Below, one piece after another: positions 11,831-21,843 of a stretch of 64,000 nt of DNA. The notes beneath the pieces are model-generated. The model ran no database searches. It saw only the letters and a list, made by a program, of their open reading frames with translations, and was not told the origin of the DNA. Position 1 is the first letter of the stretch. Every line of letters begins with the position of its first letter. Source of the DNA: Cryptomeria japonica. Its lineage: Eukaryota; Streptophyta; Pinopsida; Cupressales; Cupressaceae. The translations under genes and the position numbers were made by a program. The stretch covers positions 371,069,809 through 371,133,808 of the forward strand of contig NC_081415.1 of the NCBI RefSeq assembly GCF_030272615.1, given 5' to 3'.

Positions 11831-12417
11831 ATAATAGAAAAAAGGTGCTCCTTGCATGAACACATTGATTTCCTCCAAGTGTGGCCCAATAGGTTTCACA
11901 GGAACTCCAAAACTAGTTAGTCCCTCCGGACATAAATTGGAGACATCACATCACACACTCCAGATATTGTTTGTTTGTATTACACACTCTCTATCTATTT
12001 ATCACCTTTAAACACTTTCCTCTTCCATTCTCCAATTGCTCTCTTCTAGGCAGCTGATGAGCTTGTTTCCATGTCATTCAAGATAATTCTTGCTTGCTTT
12101 CTTTTAGGAAATTTGCTTACACATGACTCTTCATCTTGTATGTTCTTCTTCCATATAGATATAAATTTTAATTCACACTCAGATAATAATTAAATAAAAT
12201 AATCATTTGTAATGAAAATATTTAGTCATTCGATGTTACATATTATCTGATGGAAAGATCCTAGACAATTCTTGGAGAAAGGAAACATCATTGATAATCA
12301 TTTTTTGCAAATATCACTTAATCAAATAAATTAAAAATATTTCATGTAATTTTTAAAAGTAGAACTCGTTCAATGCTTTCGTGCACTGATGGCAAAGCCA
12401 TCTGACCCACACCATTA

Positions 12418-13057
12418 TCCAGAACAGAACAAATCAATATAATAGGCTATTATAAAGAATATATACAAAAATATGAAAGAACATTAAATTGCCATTACAA
12501 ACCCATAAACCATTAAATAGTGAAAATATATATAAATTTGTAAATGTCTCCCTATAAACACCACAACCATAACCAAAACAAAAAAAATTCTCACCCGCAA
12601 AAACTAAGTAGCTGGTGAGTTGCAAGTCTACAACATCTCTCAGATGATCAAACCATTTCTTAATTTTGTTCTTCTGATTAGTCAATGGATTTAGTTGCAT
12701 GTACAAGTTTTCTATTTGAAGCCTTTTGTTTCCCTATATTTGAGACTTAATAAAATTCTTGTGAGTAGGAAATTGGTTCAGAAGTTACGTGTGAAGAATT
12801 TGGCAAAGCAAATGATGACAATCAAACTCAAATTTTATCTGTCTTGAAAGCCTTTTATCCTGATGACATTTAACTTGTGTTGTATCTGCGAAAATATGTA
12901 CCCTAGGATGATGCAATACAACCTCTACTCCACCAATACCAGATAGAAGAGAAAGTACTTTAATTTAAAGCCATCAAGATAAAATGCTTTCAAGACATAT
13001 ATTAGGTATAAAAGTAAGCCTACCCTGTCATTTGAAGGGGTCTACCTACAATTCAAG
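12418..13057. other. CACTA internal sequence without recognisable gene
   Basis: AT-rich with only short open frames on either strand. I see no protein motif or repeat structure here. Confidence 0.4.
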
Positions 13058-13118
13058 TGATCTCTTAATTATAAAATCAATTCAATTCGAAGTGAATAGG
13101 CAATCAAGCATTGAAGGA
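13058..13118 (+). repeat. 60-bp direct repeat, copy 1
   Basis: TCTTAATTATAAAATCAATT followed by an AGTGAATAGGCAAT stretch. A second copy at 14890-14968 directly adjoins the inverted PPR fragment. Confidence 0.7.
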
Positions 13119-13549
13119 GAATTCAAGTTGGTGCAGTTGCATTTGGAAGACCAAAGGACTCAATGAAGCCATTAAAGACTTTTGAAGGTCTTAGGGGTGA
13201 AGAGCCAATCAATTATGATGTCTTAAGGGGGAAGCCTTAAATAAAACACACTAAGCTTTGACTGCTTAGGTGTGTTGTGGGCCCATTCCTTCCCTTGACG
13301 TCCCTTCTCATCCGTTTTCGTTAAAAAGACAATAACCGTTAGCATTTGAATTCAAACAATGTTCCCATGTTTGACTGCATAGAACAAAGCAAATGGCATA
13401 AGAAACTATCATCTACCTCGCAGTTGTCATAGAATACCTCCCTGAGGAGATATTTTCATGTCCTTTCCTCCTTTATGTTGTTGATGAAATACATAAGCGT
13501 CCTCATAATGCAGTCAATGCAACAAATAAATTTCTATTTCGATCAGTTT

Positions 13550-13950
13550 TATTTGCCAACGCACTCTCTATCTGTGCCAAAATGGGAGCTTTGGAATAGA
13601 GTATGGGATTCCATCAAAGCAGAAGGTAAGGGAAATTAATAATAGATGCTTACAGTTGAAAATGCTTTGTTTGACATGTTTGGAAAATGTGGAAGTATAG
13701 ACATGAAAGTGCATGAACTGTTTGGTGAGATGCATCAAAGAAACGTGATCTAATGGAATGCTATGATTGTAGGATATGCACAAAATGTGTTTGAAATGGA
13801 TTTAGAAACTTCCAATCAAATGTGATTAGTGAGTATAGATGTTGTAGTGCAACTGCCCAAGTACACATGCATGTAAAATGTGTAGGCTTAGATAAGGCAC
13901 ATGAACTGTTTGACATAATGTCTCAAAGATCACCCAATATCCAATGACGG
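13550..13950 (+). pseudogene. PPR (PLS-class) protein gene fragment captured in CACTA
   Basis: Frame-shifted pieces read CAKMGALE, a stop and then GFHQS, followed by ENALFDMFGKCGSIDMKVHE (about 13660-13715), LFGEMHQRNVI, a stop and WNAMIVGYAQN (about 13718-13780), and finally KCVGLDKAHELFDIMSQRS (about 13875-13932). These match the canonical alternating P/L/S motif series of land-plant PPR proteins (C A..GAL..G..IH, N AL..MY.KCGS...A..LF..M..R..VSWN.MI.GYAQNG). Such proteins bind organellar RNA. Only about three repeats survive, with stops at TGG/CAG positions and indels, so it is non-functional. Its place inside the CACTA borders points to capture of a host gene piece. Confidence 0.82.
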
Positions 13951-14785
13951 TTGGGAGAAAGAAAACATCAAATTTTTGAGAATCTTAAATATTTCTTTAT
14001 TCATCACTATAAATCTATTATGAATTTAGTCTCAATATTGCAGAAATTTATTCTATTATGAATGCAATATTTAGGGATGTAATCTTTATATATTTTTTTA
14101 ACTAGGAAAAGGTCCTAATAGAATCCCCAACTAATTAATCTAGAGAAAGATACCACTAAAGAAAGAAATTCAATCCTCACCTCTATGGTCTTGAAGGCTT
14201 TTAAGACACTTGGATTCCTATTTTGGCCCGCTTTTCCTTGACCCTATGTTAAGATAGTAAACTAGTTTGAGAGAATCTATTGGGTGGGAAATTTTGTATG
14301 GTTGCAATTATTTTCATGCGTGGAAAGTGATTTAAAGTTTAAGGTCAATCATTCATATCTATCTTATCAAACATTAGAGGAGTGAGCTTCTAAAAGTAAG
14401 AAGTACCAAGATGTGTGCTCTAGTAAAAATTTTGTAGTCCTAAATATCCACAAAATTTAGAACAATAATACATTTTTTTAATAATATTTAACTGTAAAAG
14501 AAAGGATTAAAATGGAACTAAACACTCTAAATAAATTAACCAGGGTTAAAGGGATAAACTAGGATCAATTCATGAAGGCAAGATCTGTTATCTCAAAATG
14601 AATAGATTCATGCAATAAAAGAAATATTAAATCTAGAGATAAAATTCTTGAAAAATTTAGCTAGCTAAAAGTGAAAGAATGTTGTCAAGCTCACATTTTC
14701 GCACAGACTGGAAGAATGCTGACAAAGGTTGTAGAGGGTAAAGGCTACTATCCATTGTAGGGTCCGACTTTATACCCACCGATCA
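13951..14785. other. CACTA internal sequence, nothing recognised
   Basis: AT-rich, purine-biased on the plus strand around 14380-14680, and without a coding signal. Confidence 0.4.
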
Positions 14786-14892
14786 GATTTCATTGGAATT
14801 TTGGAAATCCATTTCAACAAACATTGTTTGTGCATATCCTGTAATCATATCATTTCATTAGACCACATTTCTTTGAGGCATCTGACCAAACA
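14786..14892 (-). pseudogene. Second PPR fragment, inverted
   Basis: The minus strand reads NELFGQMPQRNVV, two stops, then NDMITGYAQ and a remnant of the next helix. It is a diverged inverted copy of the 13718-13830 part of the forward PPR fragment. Directly after it in plus coordinates comes the 60-bp repeat that also lies upstream of the forward fragment, so a block of the element was duplicated and rearranged. Confidence 0.75.
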
Positions 14893-14968
14893 ATTCATTT
14901 CTTAATTATAAAATCAATTCAATTCCAAGTGAATAGGCAATGAAGCATTCATCAATAATTGAAGGAGA
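14890..14968 (+). repeat. 60-bp direct repeat, copy 2
   Basis: TTCTTAATTATAAAATCAAT then AGTGAATAGGCAAT, as at 13058-13118, with a short internal insertion (CATCAATAATTG) before GAAGGAGAA. Confidence 0.7.
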
Positions 14969-14999
14969 AATAACTATTGAACTTACCCTTGTCTCATAT

Positions 15000-15055
15000 A
15001 ACCCTATGTTGGCTAGGCCCCATAATAATTAGAAGATCCTAATTACTACTGTCCT
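15000..15055 (+). repeat. Short direct repeat, copy 1
   Basis: Contains TATGTTGGCTAGGCCCCA and AGAAGATCCTAATTACTA. It is repeated nearly unchanged at 15468-15522. Confidence 0.7.
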
Positions 15056-16411
15056 AAACCTTGCATTGACCGTCACAATTTCACAGTGAGTTGAGTTAAT
15101 TAGTCCATTAGAAAGATTGGGAAAGAGTTTTGTATCGAGTTAGGTGTTGGTGGAAGGTTTAAGGAGGTACACTATCATCATAATTAATGTTAGAGAGTGT
15201 TGTGTGAAGAAGAATGGCCATGAAAGGAGTGACTATCCTAAGTGCTTGAGATTATCACAAAAAGTAAGTGTTGCAGTAGTTAATCTTCCTTTGACCTTTG
15301 TGTGTTTGGGAGGGTAAAAACCCATGGTGGTATATGTTGAGTGGTTGGGAGGGTAAAGACTCACATATCAATTATCTACTTTGACATCCTAGGATGGTGT
15401 CCACCTACTCTAAAACCTTATGGGCACTATCTGTCTGATACTAGCATATAGATAACATGTGCCTCTCATATAACTCTATGTTGGCTAGGCCCCACCATAA
15501 TTAGAAGATCCTAATTACTAAAAACACTAGATTATCCCCTAAAAGGTTGTTGAGTCATAGAAGGCCTAGCTTGATAGCCCTATTGTCTCTCATACCTAAA
15601 ATGAGAGACTTTACCATAGCTGGTTACAAACTTCTCTCATGCCTCTTGTGTCCTCCCATGTACCTCCTTTTCCATAAGAGACTTTGCCATAGCAACCCTA
15701 AAGTCATTTGGATTGGCCATGTGTAGGAAAATTGAAATTTTGGGCTTTCCACCCCTAATGAAATAATTGACAAGTAACTTGTCTTGAATGCAATATACAA
15801 ACTACAAGAACTCCAAAAACTAACTCTCATGTTGAGCCAGTATGAAACCTTATTATGTAAATTGTGAAACTCATCTATGCATCTCTGTCAAAAATATTTT
15901 GAAATAGAACACACTTTGAAGCATTCCAAAATAGTATCTGGAGAGGGTTTCCAATGTGAGTTGGTGCATTTTATCCTCCCAATACCACAAGGTGGAATCA
16001 AGTCCTCTCAAAAATTGCATTGAAAATTATGCCTTTAAGTTGCTCACATATAGATGCAACCCAAAGCTTAAGTCCAAGCTAAGTAACCAAGACTTAACCT
16101 CAAGCCCATTTGTGGAACTTAATAATGTAGAGGATTGGAGATGAAGCAACTCTCGAATATGATCCTTTGGCTCATGATATGTGCTTTCTATAGTCTATAC
16201 CTCTTGTATTTATGCATGATGAGTCTAGGTAATGTGTATTGATCAATATTCTATCTCCTCTATGTGTATTTCCCAAATTCAAGGTGAAATCCTAGTAAGC
16301 TCCCAAGATGCAAGTATATGCTCCTCTACTACAAGTGGATCCTCATGGCTTCTAAGATTTGAGGTCCATACTCAGGCCACTCATCTTGGTGAAAACTCTC
16401 AAAGTGATATG
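15056..16411. other. CACTA internal sequence without recognisable gene
   Basis: Includes the second copy of the short repeat (15468-15522). Open frames at 15624-15830 (minus) and 15956-16144 (plus) show no family motif, and I treat them as chance. Confidence 0.4.
15468..15522 (+). repeat. Short direct repeat, copy 2
   Basis: CTCTATGTTGGCTAGGCC and AGAAGATCCTAATTACTA, matching 15000-15055. Confidence 0.7.
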
Positions 16412-16750
16412 ACCCTTCCTTCCATTTCCTACACCCTATTTTCTAACCCACACCTCATAAACTTTACCTCACTTCCTATCATTATTACCTTCCATCTACC
16501 TTTCATATCCCCTATCTTAACCTCCTCCACTTTCCTACATCCTATCCTAAACCTTAACCTCATACACACTTACTTTTACTTCACCTACCTAACCCCATTC
16601 CATCCTTCACATCCTTAATTTATCTCCCCCCATTCACTTTCCTACCTTCCAAACCCCTAACATATCCTAACTTACTCTTTCACCATTACATCCTTCATCA
16701 CTTACCTCCCTATCTTATCATCTTTCATCATTTTATACCACCTTCCTAAC
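16412..16750 (+). repeat. 339-nt tract with no G on the plus strand
   Basis: From the base after the G of GACCC at 16411 to the base before the G of AACGAT at 16751 there is no guanine on the plus strand. It is built of degenerate CCTTCC / TACCTTCC / CATCCTTAA-like pieces without a clear period. The opposite strand therefore contains no C. The open frame ending at 16618 simply reads into this tract. Confidence 0.9.
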
Positions 16751-17594
16751 GATACACTTATGCTCCCTTCCAAAACACTGACAAAAAATAGCACTCGATC
16801 ACTACACTCATGGTTCTGCAGTAGGGATATCACCTCAATCTATACATATTCACCTCAATTTGAGTAGTAGCAGATATCAGAGCATAGAGCAGTGAAGGAC
16901 AACTATAGTAGTAGTTGTCCACAAGATCATGAGATGGAGCTATCACTGAGGCTGCTTTCTTTGTTGCCTCTGCACGATGAAGGGAAGCAGTGAGGAACAA
17001 CTAACACCTCTCCTTGTAGGGGTTCCCCATTCCAGATGGAGGCTCACCTTCACTACTTCAAATTCTGAGATAACCTTCATTCAATGTGCGGTGTAGGCTA
17101 GGCTCATTGATTTTGGCCACTTCACCAATCATGTCTATGAGAAAAATGATCAATTGATCAATGGTTTATTAGCTAAATGGACGTTGGTCGCTTCTACAGT
17201 CATGTCTGTGAGAACAATGATAAATGGAGAGAGGGGTTATGTTGGGGCCCCTACTATTGTATGCCCCTACTATTCTATGGTGGAAGAAGATCTATTCCAT
17301 CTATTTTTTTCTAGTCGGAGGATCGATCCACAGTTGTTATGCTCCACCTCGGGGAAGAGGGATTGAAGGTGGTCCAAAGGATGGAGGTAGTTCACCCCCG
17401 GTTGAAGAAGTTAGGTTCTCGATAGTTCAGTTGAAGGGAGGGAGGCTCTTAGAGAACCCCACTTAATTCTATTTCATTACCCCACTAGATTGTTCTCCAC
17501 CCAAAACATGCCCTTATTACATTAAATAATGCCCAAACTTGAAAATTCCTAACAAAACACAAAAACAAAAACATAATAAAATTCCTACCATGAA
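16751..17594. other. CACTA internal sequence without recognisable gene
   Basis: Two overlapping open frames (17154-17366 and 17224-17466) have no recognisable motif. GC content is higher than in the surroundings. Confidence 0.4.
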
Positions 17595-17939
17595 GCTAGA
17601 AATTTTCCCATCACCTGGTATCCTGGTATAGCTGCTCTTGCAGCACCACTTCATTCCACGACTGATTCCCTATAGAGGCGGGTGAAGTAATGGTAGAGGT
17701 CGATGGGACGAAGACGCGGGATTTATGAAATGACTTGGTCTTTTTTTTTTTTGAAGTAATGCACGCGGTCGTCAGAATTTCGATGAACGTGGGCACTTTT
17801 TCTAAAAAAACCAAAATGCCATTGCCAATTCCTTCTCCGTCCAAACCAAATTTTGCATTATCATCAGAATTTTGACAAAATCAGGCATTTTTTCAAAAAA
17901 AAATCAAATTTGATCACAATATACCTTCTCCGTCGGAAT
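17595..17939. repeat. CACTA right subterminal region
   Basis: Contains GGTCGTCAGAATTTCG, CTCCGTCCAAACC, CATCAGAATTTTGAC and CTCCGTCGGAATTTT, the same CGTC(G/A)GAATT motif set as the left subterminal region, with A/T homopolymers between. Confidence 0.65.
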
Positions 17940-17960
17940 TTTAGGCCAAATGTATTAGTG
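17940..17960 (-). repeat. CACTA right terminal inverted repeat
   Basis: Ends GGCCAAATGTATTAGTG; read from the end it starts CACTAATACATTTGGCC. AGG follows at 17961-17963. Confidence 0.85.
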
Positions 17961-18640
17961 AGGTCAGATCACTAGTCCTCTACTTGGCCCATCGAAGTAG
18001 ATACACATGCACTTAGGGAATGTCTATAGGTATTGGGCATGAGAAGCCTACATGCCTTGTGCAGGTGATGTGCTTAAACATCCACACCTATAATAGCATG
18101 CACATTGTCAAGATTTGGAACTCATGGTGGACGTAGTGTGAGAGCTCATAGTAGAGGTGTACCGGCATATTCCATCCCAATGAAAAAATAATGCCCTCCT
18201 CCTCCATCTCTCAAATTAATGGAATGAAGCATGTTGCTAGCTCTGAGAGCCATTCATCACTAAGCACTTGTAGCTCTATAATTATGATCAAGATGCGCTA
18301 GATCGATGGTATCAGCTTCCATCCCTAACAGAGTGCTCAAAGGTAGATATGGTCGGTTGTGTCTATCTCTCGACCTAGGTCCCACTCCCATTGTGCTTGT
18401 ATCTCTCGCGTTGATGAGATGTCTTGTGTCACCCATCAGCCATGGATGGGCAGTCTCAAGATGCGCTAGACATCTATCAAGGTCATTGTCATCTCCCCTG
18501 TGGGTAGTTGAAATGACATCGTGTCCACATCACACCTCTCCATCAAAGCTCGCAACATCAACACATGGAAGAACTCTAGCATGCAATATACTCACTAGAG
18601 TCCCACTCTCTAGAGTCATTGGTGATCTGTTGTAGGAAGC
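17961..18640 (-). pseudogene. PMD protein, N-terminal half (antisense in gypsy A)
   Basis: Minus-strand reading gives MERCDVDTMSFQLPTGEMTM then TLIDV and RILRLPIHG, the signature start of the plant mobile domain (W/C-D-T..F.LP.GE.T.TL.D...IL.LP..G). Further on come LVHLYYELSHYVHHEFQ-like and LLxVWMFKHITCTR segments, matching LAHLYRDLHQVVY and LLQVWAWEHIPVAR of the gypsy B PMD protein. The CACTA insertion at 17960 cuts it just before the 'VVW.PF' block. Frameshift near 18540 and several TAG stops. The true start lies near or within the TC/GTA microsatellite at 18645-18739, so I cannot fix it. Confidence 0.78.
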
Positions 18641-18641
18641 T

Positions 18642-18644
<3 letters not shown>

Positions 18645-18739
<95 letters not shown>
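18645..18739 (+). repeat. Compound microsatellite (TC)n(GTA)n
   Basis: About 14 TC units (18645-18672) run directly into about 22 GTA/TAG units (18673-18739), right at the 5' side of the antisense PMD frame. Confidence 0.95.
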
Positions 18740-19232
18740 GCTAAGGAGATGTCTAGATGTGTGCTCTTGGACCTTTGGTAGAGTTTGCATCAAAACAAGA
18801 TTCTAATTAGTTCTTTGTATTATTAGCTAGACATGAGTATGTCTTACAGACACCAGCATGTTTGGTGGACACTAGCACATCCACCAGATGACAATGTGCC
18901 TATGGTACAAATGCATGGGTTTAAGACCCTAGTGCATCCTAGGGATGTGCACGTTGCACTAAAAAATGAAATTTTTTAATGCAAAAAATAAACTCAAAGA
19001 GCATGATTCGAGACTCACTTGCTCTAGGCACTTGCCATGCTCCACTGCAGTGCATAGATCCTCGATCCTACTTGCTTGATGCTCTCATTTGCGTGGCATT
19101 TTTGTTGAGGCTCTATACGAATCTCAGAGAAAACACCCACAATGAATACTGTTAATGACCCTTCTAGGGGCCCACCCCTCAAGTATATAACTGAATTGTC
19201 CTTATCCCTTTTGTGTTGTCCCCTTTGGCATG
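18740..19232. other. Gypsy A spacer 5' of the PMD frame
   Basis: Non-coding. On the PMD strand this would be upstream/promoter sequence. I see no clear TATA element. Confidence 0.4.
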
Positions 19233-21437
19233 TGTTGGCATTAATGTCAAAACACTAAGGTAACATTGTGGACTTACCTCTTGATTCATTTTGTTATCAC
19301 TTTAGTTTGATACTCCATTCTTATGATTAGGCCTATTCCATGATGATTCTAATGTTGCCTATAATGGGTTTTCAATGATAAAGTCTAATGGGGACTTTTG
19401 ATATGCAATATTTATAAGGGTATTAAAAAAAGTGATGGTGTATTACATGTTTAAGTCACTTTAAGTGACTACATGAATATTATATTTGAAACGGTTTAAT
19501 TGATCACACTGAAATAAACCTTGAATAAAGTGTGGGTTGTCATCAGTAGTTTATGTGGACAAAACCTTATAACATAAGGCATTTGGTAAAAGGGAAAACT
19601 AAAAGTTTTCGAGGCTCCTTTGTATTATCATTTGTGATTTAGTTTGTGAGGCCCTTGAGATAGGGCATGACACAGAGGAGTTAGGGTTTGCAATTTCAAT
19701 GGATGCTAGCAACAGTGAATGACTGTATAGGCAAGATGTTTTCAAAGCAATGGCAAGCTTCCAATTTCCAGTTGTAACACAATCTTTTGACTCCCATTTA
19801 GGTGTTTTCATTATCCTTTTTCTGTAGTTTTATAAATATTGTAATATGTTTAAGAGTTTTTGCTTAATCTTTGTGGTCGTGATTATGTTAATTTTTTCAT
19901 AATGTTTTTGTTAGCCTTGTGATTAAATAGTGAAAGTTTTGTTATGGGAAGACATGTAGTATCTTTGTATTACTAGTATGAGTCAACATTTGTTATTGTC
20001 TGTCAATCTCATTTTTGTTAATCCTTTGGAGGCTTAAATCTGTATTTTTGCACAAACCCTTTGTAACAAATTTCTTTCACTATTGAACCCTATTTGGGAG
20101 TTTTTGTTAACTAATTTTGTGTGGGTTTGTGTCATATTTTCCATGTAATTAGTTTATGGCAAACTATGGTTTCAAACATTGCAAACTTTTTATCTTTGTA
20201 GGTCTTGTATTTTGTTAGGGTTTTGTACCATGGTTTCTGTGTTGCATGGAAATCTAGTAGTTTATTCTGTATTATTCTTTGTGTTAAGAATATGTCCAAA
20301 TAATCCTAGTTCGGGTTAATGCTTTTGTTAAGAAGGTAGTTTTTTAGCTTGGCATACATTGTTGCAAAGTGTGTGCCCTTAGTCTCCTTGTGTTGTGCAG
20401 CACAACGCTCGGGTTTGTGGCATGGCTTAACTGCCTCCTGTGGATTATATAAGTCTAGTGCTTATATCAGGAATTAATAGGTCTATCTTTTAGTGCAACG
20501 ACAATCACACTTGTAACATACATAAAATTGCATTATTGTTAAGGTCTATACAGGTGTGATGGACAAATGATGTTATCAATTTTCTACAAGGATATTGTTA
20601 TCATTCTATTATTTGTTAAGAATCTGGTAACAGTTATGAAGCAAACATTTTTTAATAAGTTAAAGAATGTTATACAGTTTTTATACTACATTGAAGGCTT
20701 TTAGAAGTAAGAGTGGTGTTGATCATATTTTCTACCATCTATTACTTTGTAAAGACATACTATTGTCACAGTGACAACTTTTTCAATTGTATATCTGATT
20801 TTGTAAGAAACATTTGAGAAACAATTTGTAAAATCACTTCAATAGGATTCACTACATTATATTACTATGTGTATCATCTATATGCACAACAGTATTCTAT
20901 ATGTGAGAAATTAGGCTCTCTAAATGATATTACTGTGTTTGTTAGATATACACAATGATGTATTATATGTGAACTAGTTGAGACATGTTGTACTATTGCT
21001 TCTGAATCTCAATTGATATGAGATTAGAAGATGTTGTGAAAAGAAACAGAGTGAAACTTTGTATTTAAACTCAAAACAGTGATGGGAAAAGTGATATATA
21101 ATCAATGAGACATTGTGAAATCTATCAATGAGATAGTATCATTAGTGAGACACAAAATCAGCCAGTGAGGCATTGTTAAAAAAAGGTTTTTCAGATAAAG
21201 CCAGTGAGGAAAGTTTATGAATGGTTTTTATTCCCCAAGAGGGTTTTCCACTAATGAATTTTTTTGTGTCAATTTATGTGATGACATGATCCATTTGTTG
21301 TTTACTCTTAATTATTTTCTTTATAAAACTTTATAAGAAAGTCAGATTCAGTTTGTTCAAGTTGTTTAAATTTTGTTTAAATTATTGAAACACTAATTCA
21401 CCCCCCCCCCCCTCCTCGTGTTTCTTGTACTCCAACA
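19233..21437 (+). repeat. Long copia-type LTR, probably solo
   Basis: Begins TGTTGGCATTAATGTC and ends TACTCCAACA, with matched TGTTGG/CCAACA termini over about 2.2 kb. Near the 3' end are TGGTTTTTATTCCCC and GGGTTTTCCACT (about 21222-21252) and a run of twelve C (21401-21412) after ATTCA. No PBS, gag or pol follows, and no PPT precedes it, so it looks like a solo LTR. The flanking 5-mers (GCATG and TTTTG) do not match, so either the target duplication has decayed or an end is misplaced. Confidence 0.7.
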
Positions 21438-21828
21438 TTTTGTAGCCCGTTTGGCTCGTTCCTCTCCCTATTTTTCCTACCTCATTGGGGGGAAAAACAT
21501 GAGGGGTCATATACTCACCTAAATCATATTTTTCACTTCCTACCTATATTGATGCTTCTTAAGTATTCTTCTCGCCGCAGTAGCTTCCTTCATTTTTTGT
21601 GCTATTGATGTTTTGATCTTTTCAATACTCAAATTTTCATGATGAAACGCTATGGTTTTCATGGAGACCTAGGGGCAACACTCATGTTTACCTTCTCAAC
21701 CTTTGCAACCTCTATTGTATCCATTTTGATTAGGTATTTACTGCATTTATTGCATTACATGGGTTTAATGGAATTCATCTTTCTAGACTACTTTAGTGCA
21801 CCCGATCCCTTGAGTCAATCAGCTCACT
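21438..21828. other. Gypsy A spacer before the PPT
   Basis: No coding signal. The open frame at 21639-21830 has no recognisable motif. Confidence 0.4.
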
Positions 21829-21843
21829 AAAGTGGGGGCAAAA
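21829..21843 (+). other. Polypurine tract of gypsy A
   Basis: AAAGTGGGGGCAAAA lies immediately before TGTAG. Gypsy C has AAAGTGGGGGCTAAATGTAG at 32554, and gypsy B shares GGGGCAAAATGTAG. Confidence 0.75.

Larger units (their letters stand above)
8098..12417. repeat. Large foldback (inverted repeat) inside the CACTA element
   Basis: The left arm (about 8098-9205) is the reverse complement of the right arm (about 11301-12417). For example, GATCCTAGACAATTCTTGG at the right matches its inverse near 8240-8260, and the TCGATTATGGTGTTTGGG block at 9158 mirrors CCCAAACACC...ATCGA at 9279 and 11340. The centre is a short non-palindromic loop near 9205-9240. A second, partial right arm (9240-9769) lies directly after the loop. 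The arms include a stretch that, on the right arm, reads like fragments of coding sequence, but I recognise no protein. Confidence 0.8.
7771..17960. mobile_element. CACTA (En/Spm-like) DNA transposon, 10,190 bp
   Basis: Left end CACTAGTACATTTGGGCC (7771) and right end GGCCAAATGTATTAGTG (to 17960) are inverted copies starting CACTA. The flanking 3 bp are AGG on both sides (7768-7770 and 17961-17963), the exact target-duplication size of CACTA elements. Both subterminal regions carry short CGTCGGA / CCGACG / CGTCAGAATT motifs in both orientations, as expected for transposase-binding subterminal repeats. The insertion lies inside the antisense PMD frame of gypsy A, and that frame is continuous once the element and one AGG are left out. 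I recognise no transposase (TnpA/TnpD) inside. The content is a foldback palindrome, a copia LTR fragment, PPR fragments and a G-free tract, so it looks non-autonomous. Confidence 0.85.

Noticed and set aside
16232-16618. 128-codon frame as a gene
   Set aside because: Its second half is the G-free tract, which naturally lacks stops starting TGA or TAG; the first half has no motif.
18530-18793. Minus-strand frame with poly-leucine and RE repeats, looking like a signal peptide
   Set aside because: Produced by the (TC)n(GTA)n microsatellite; the real PMD frame is different.
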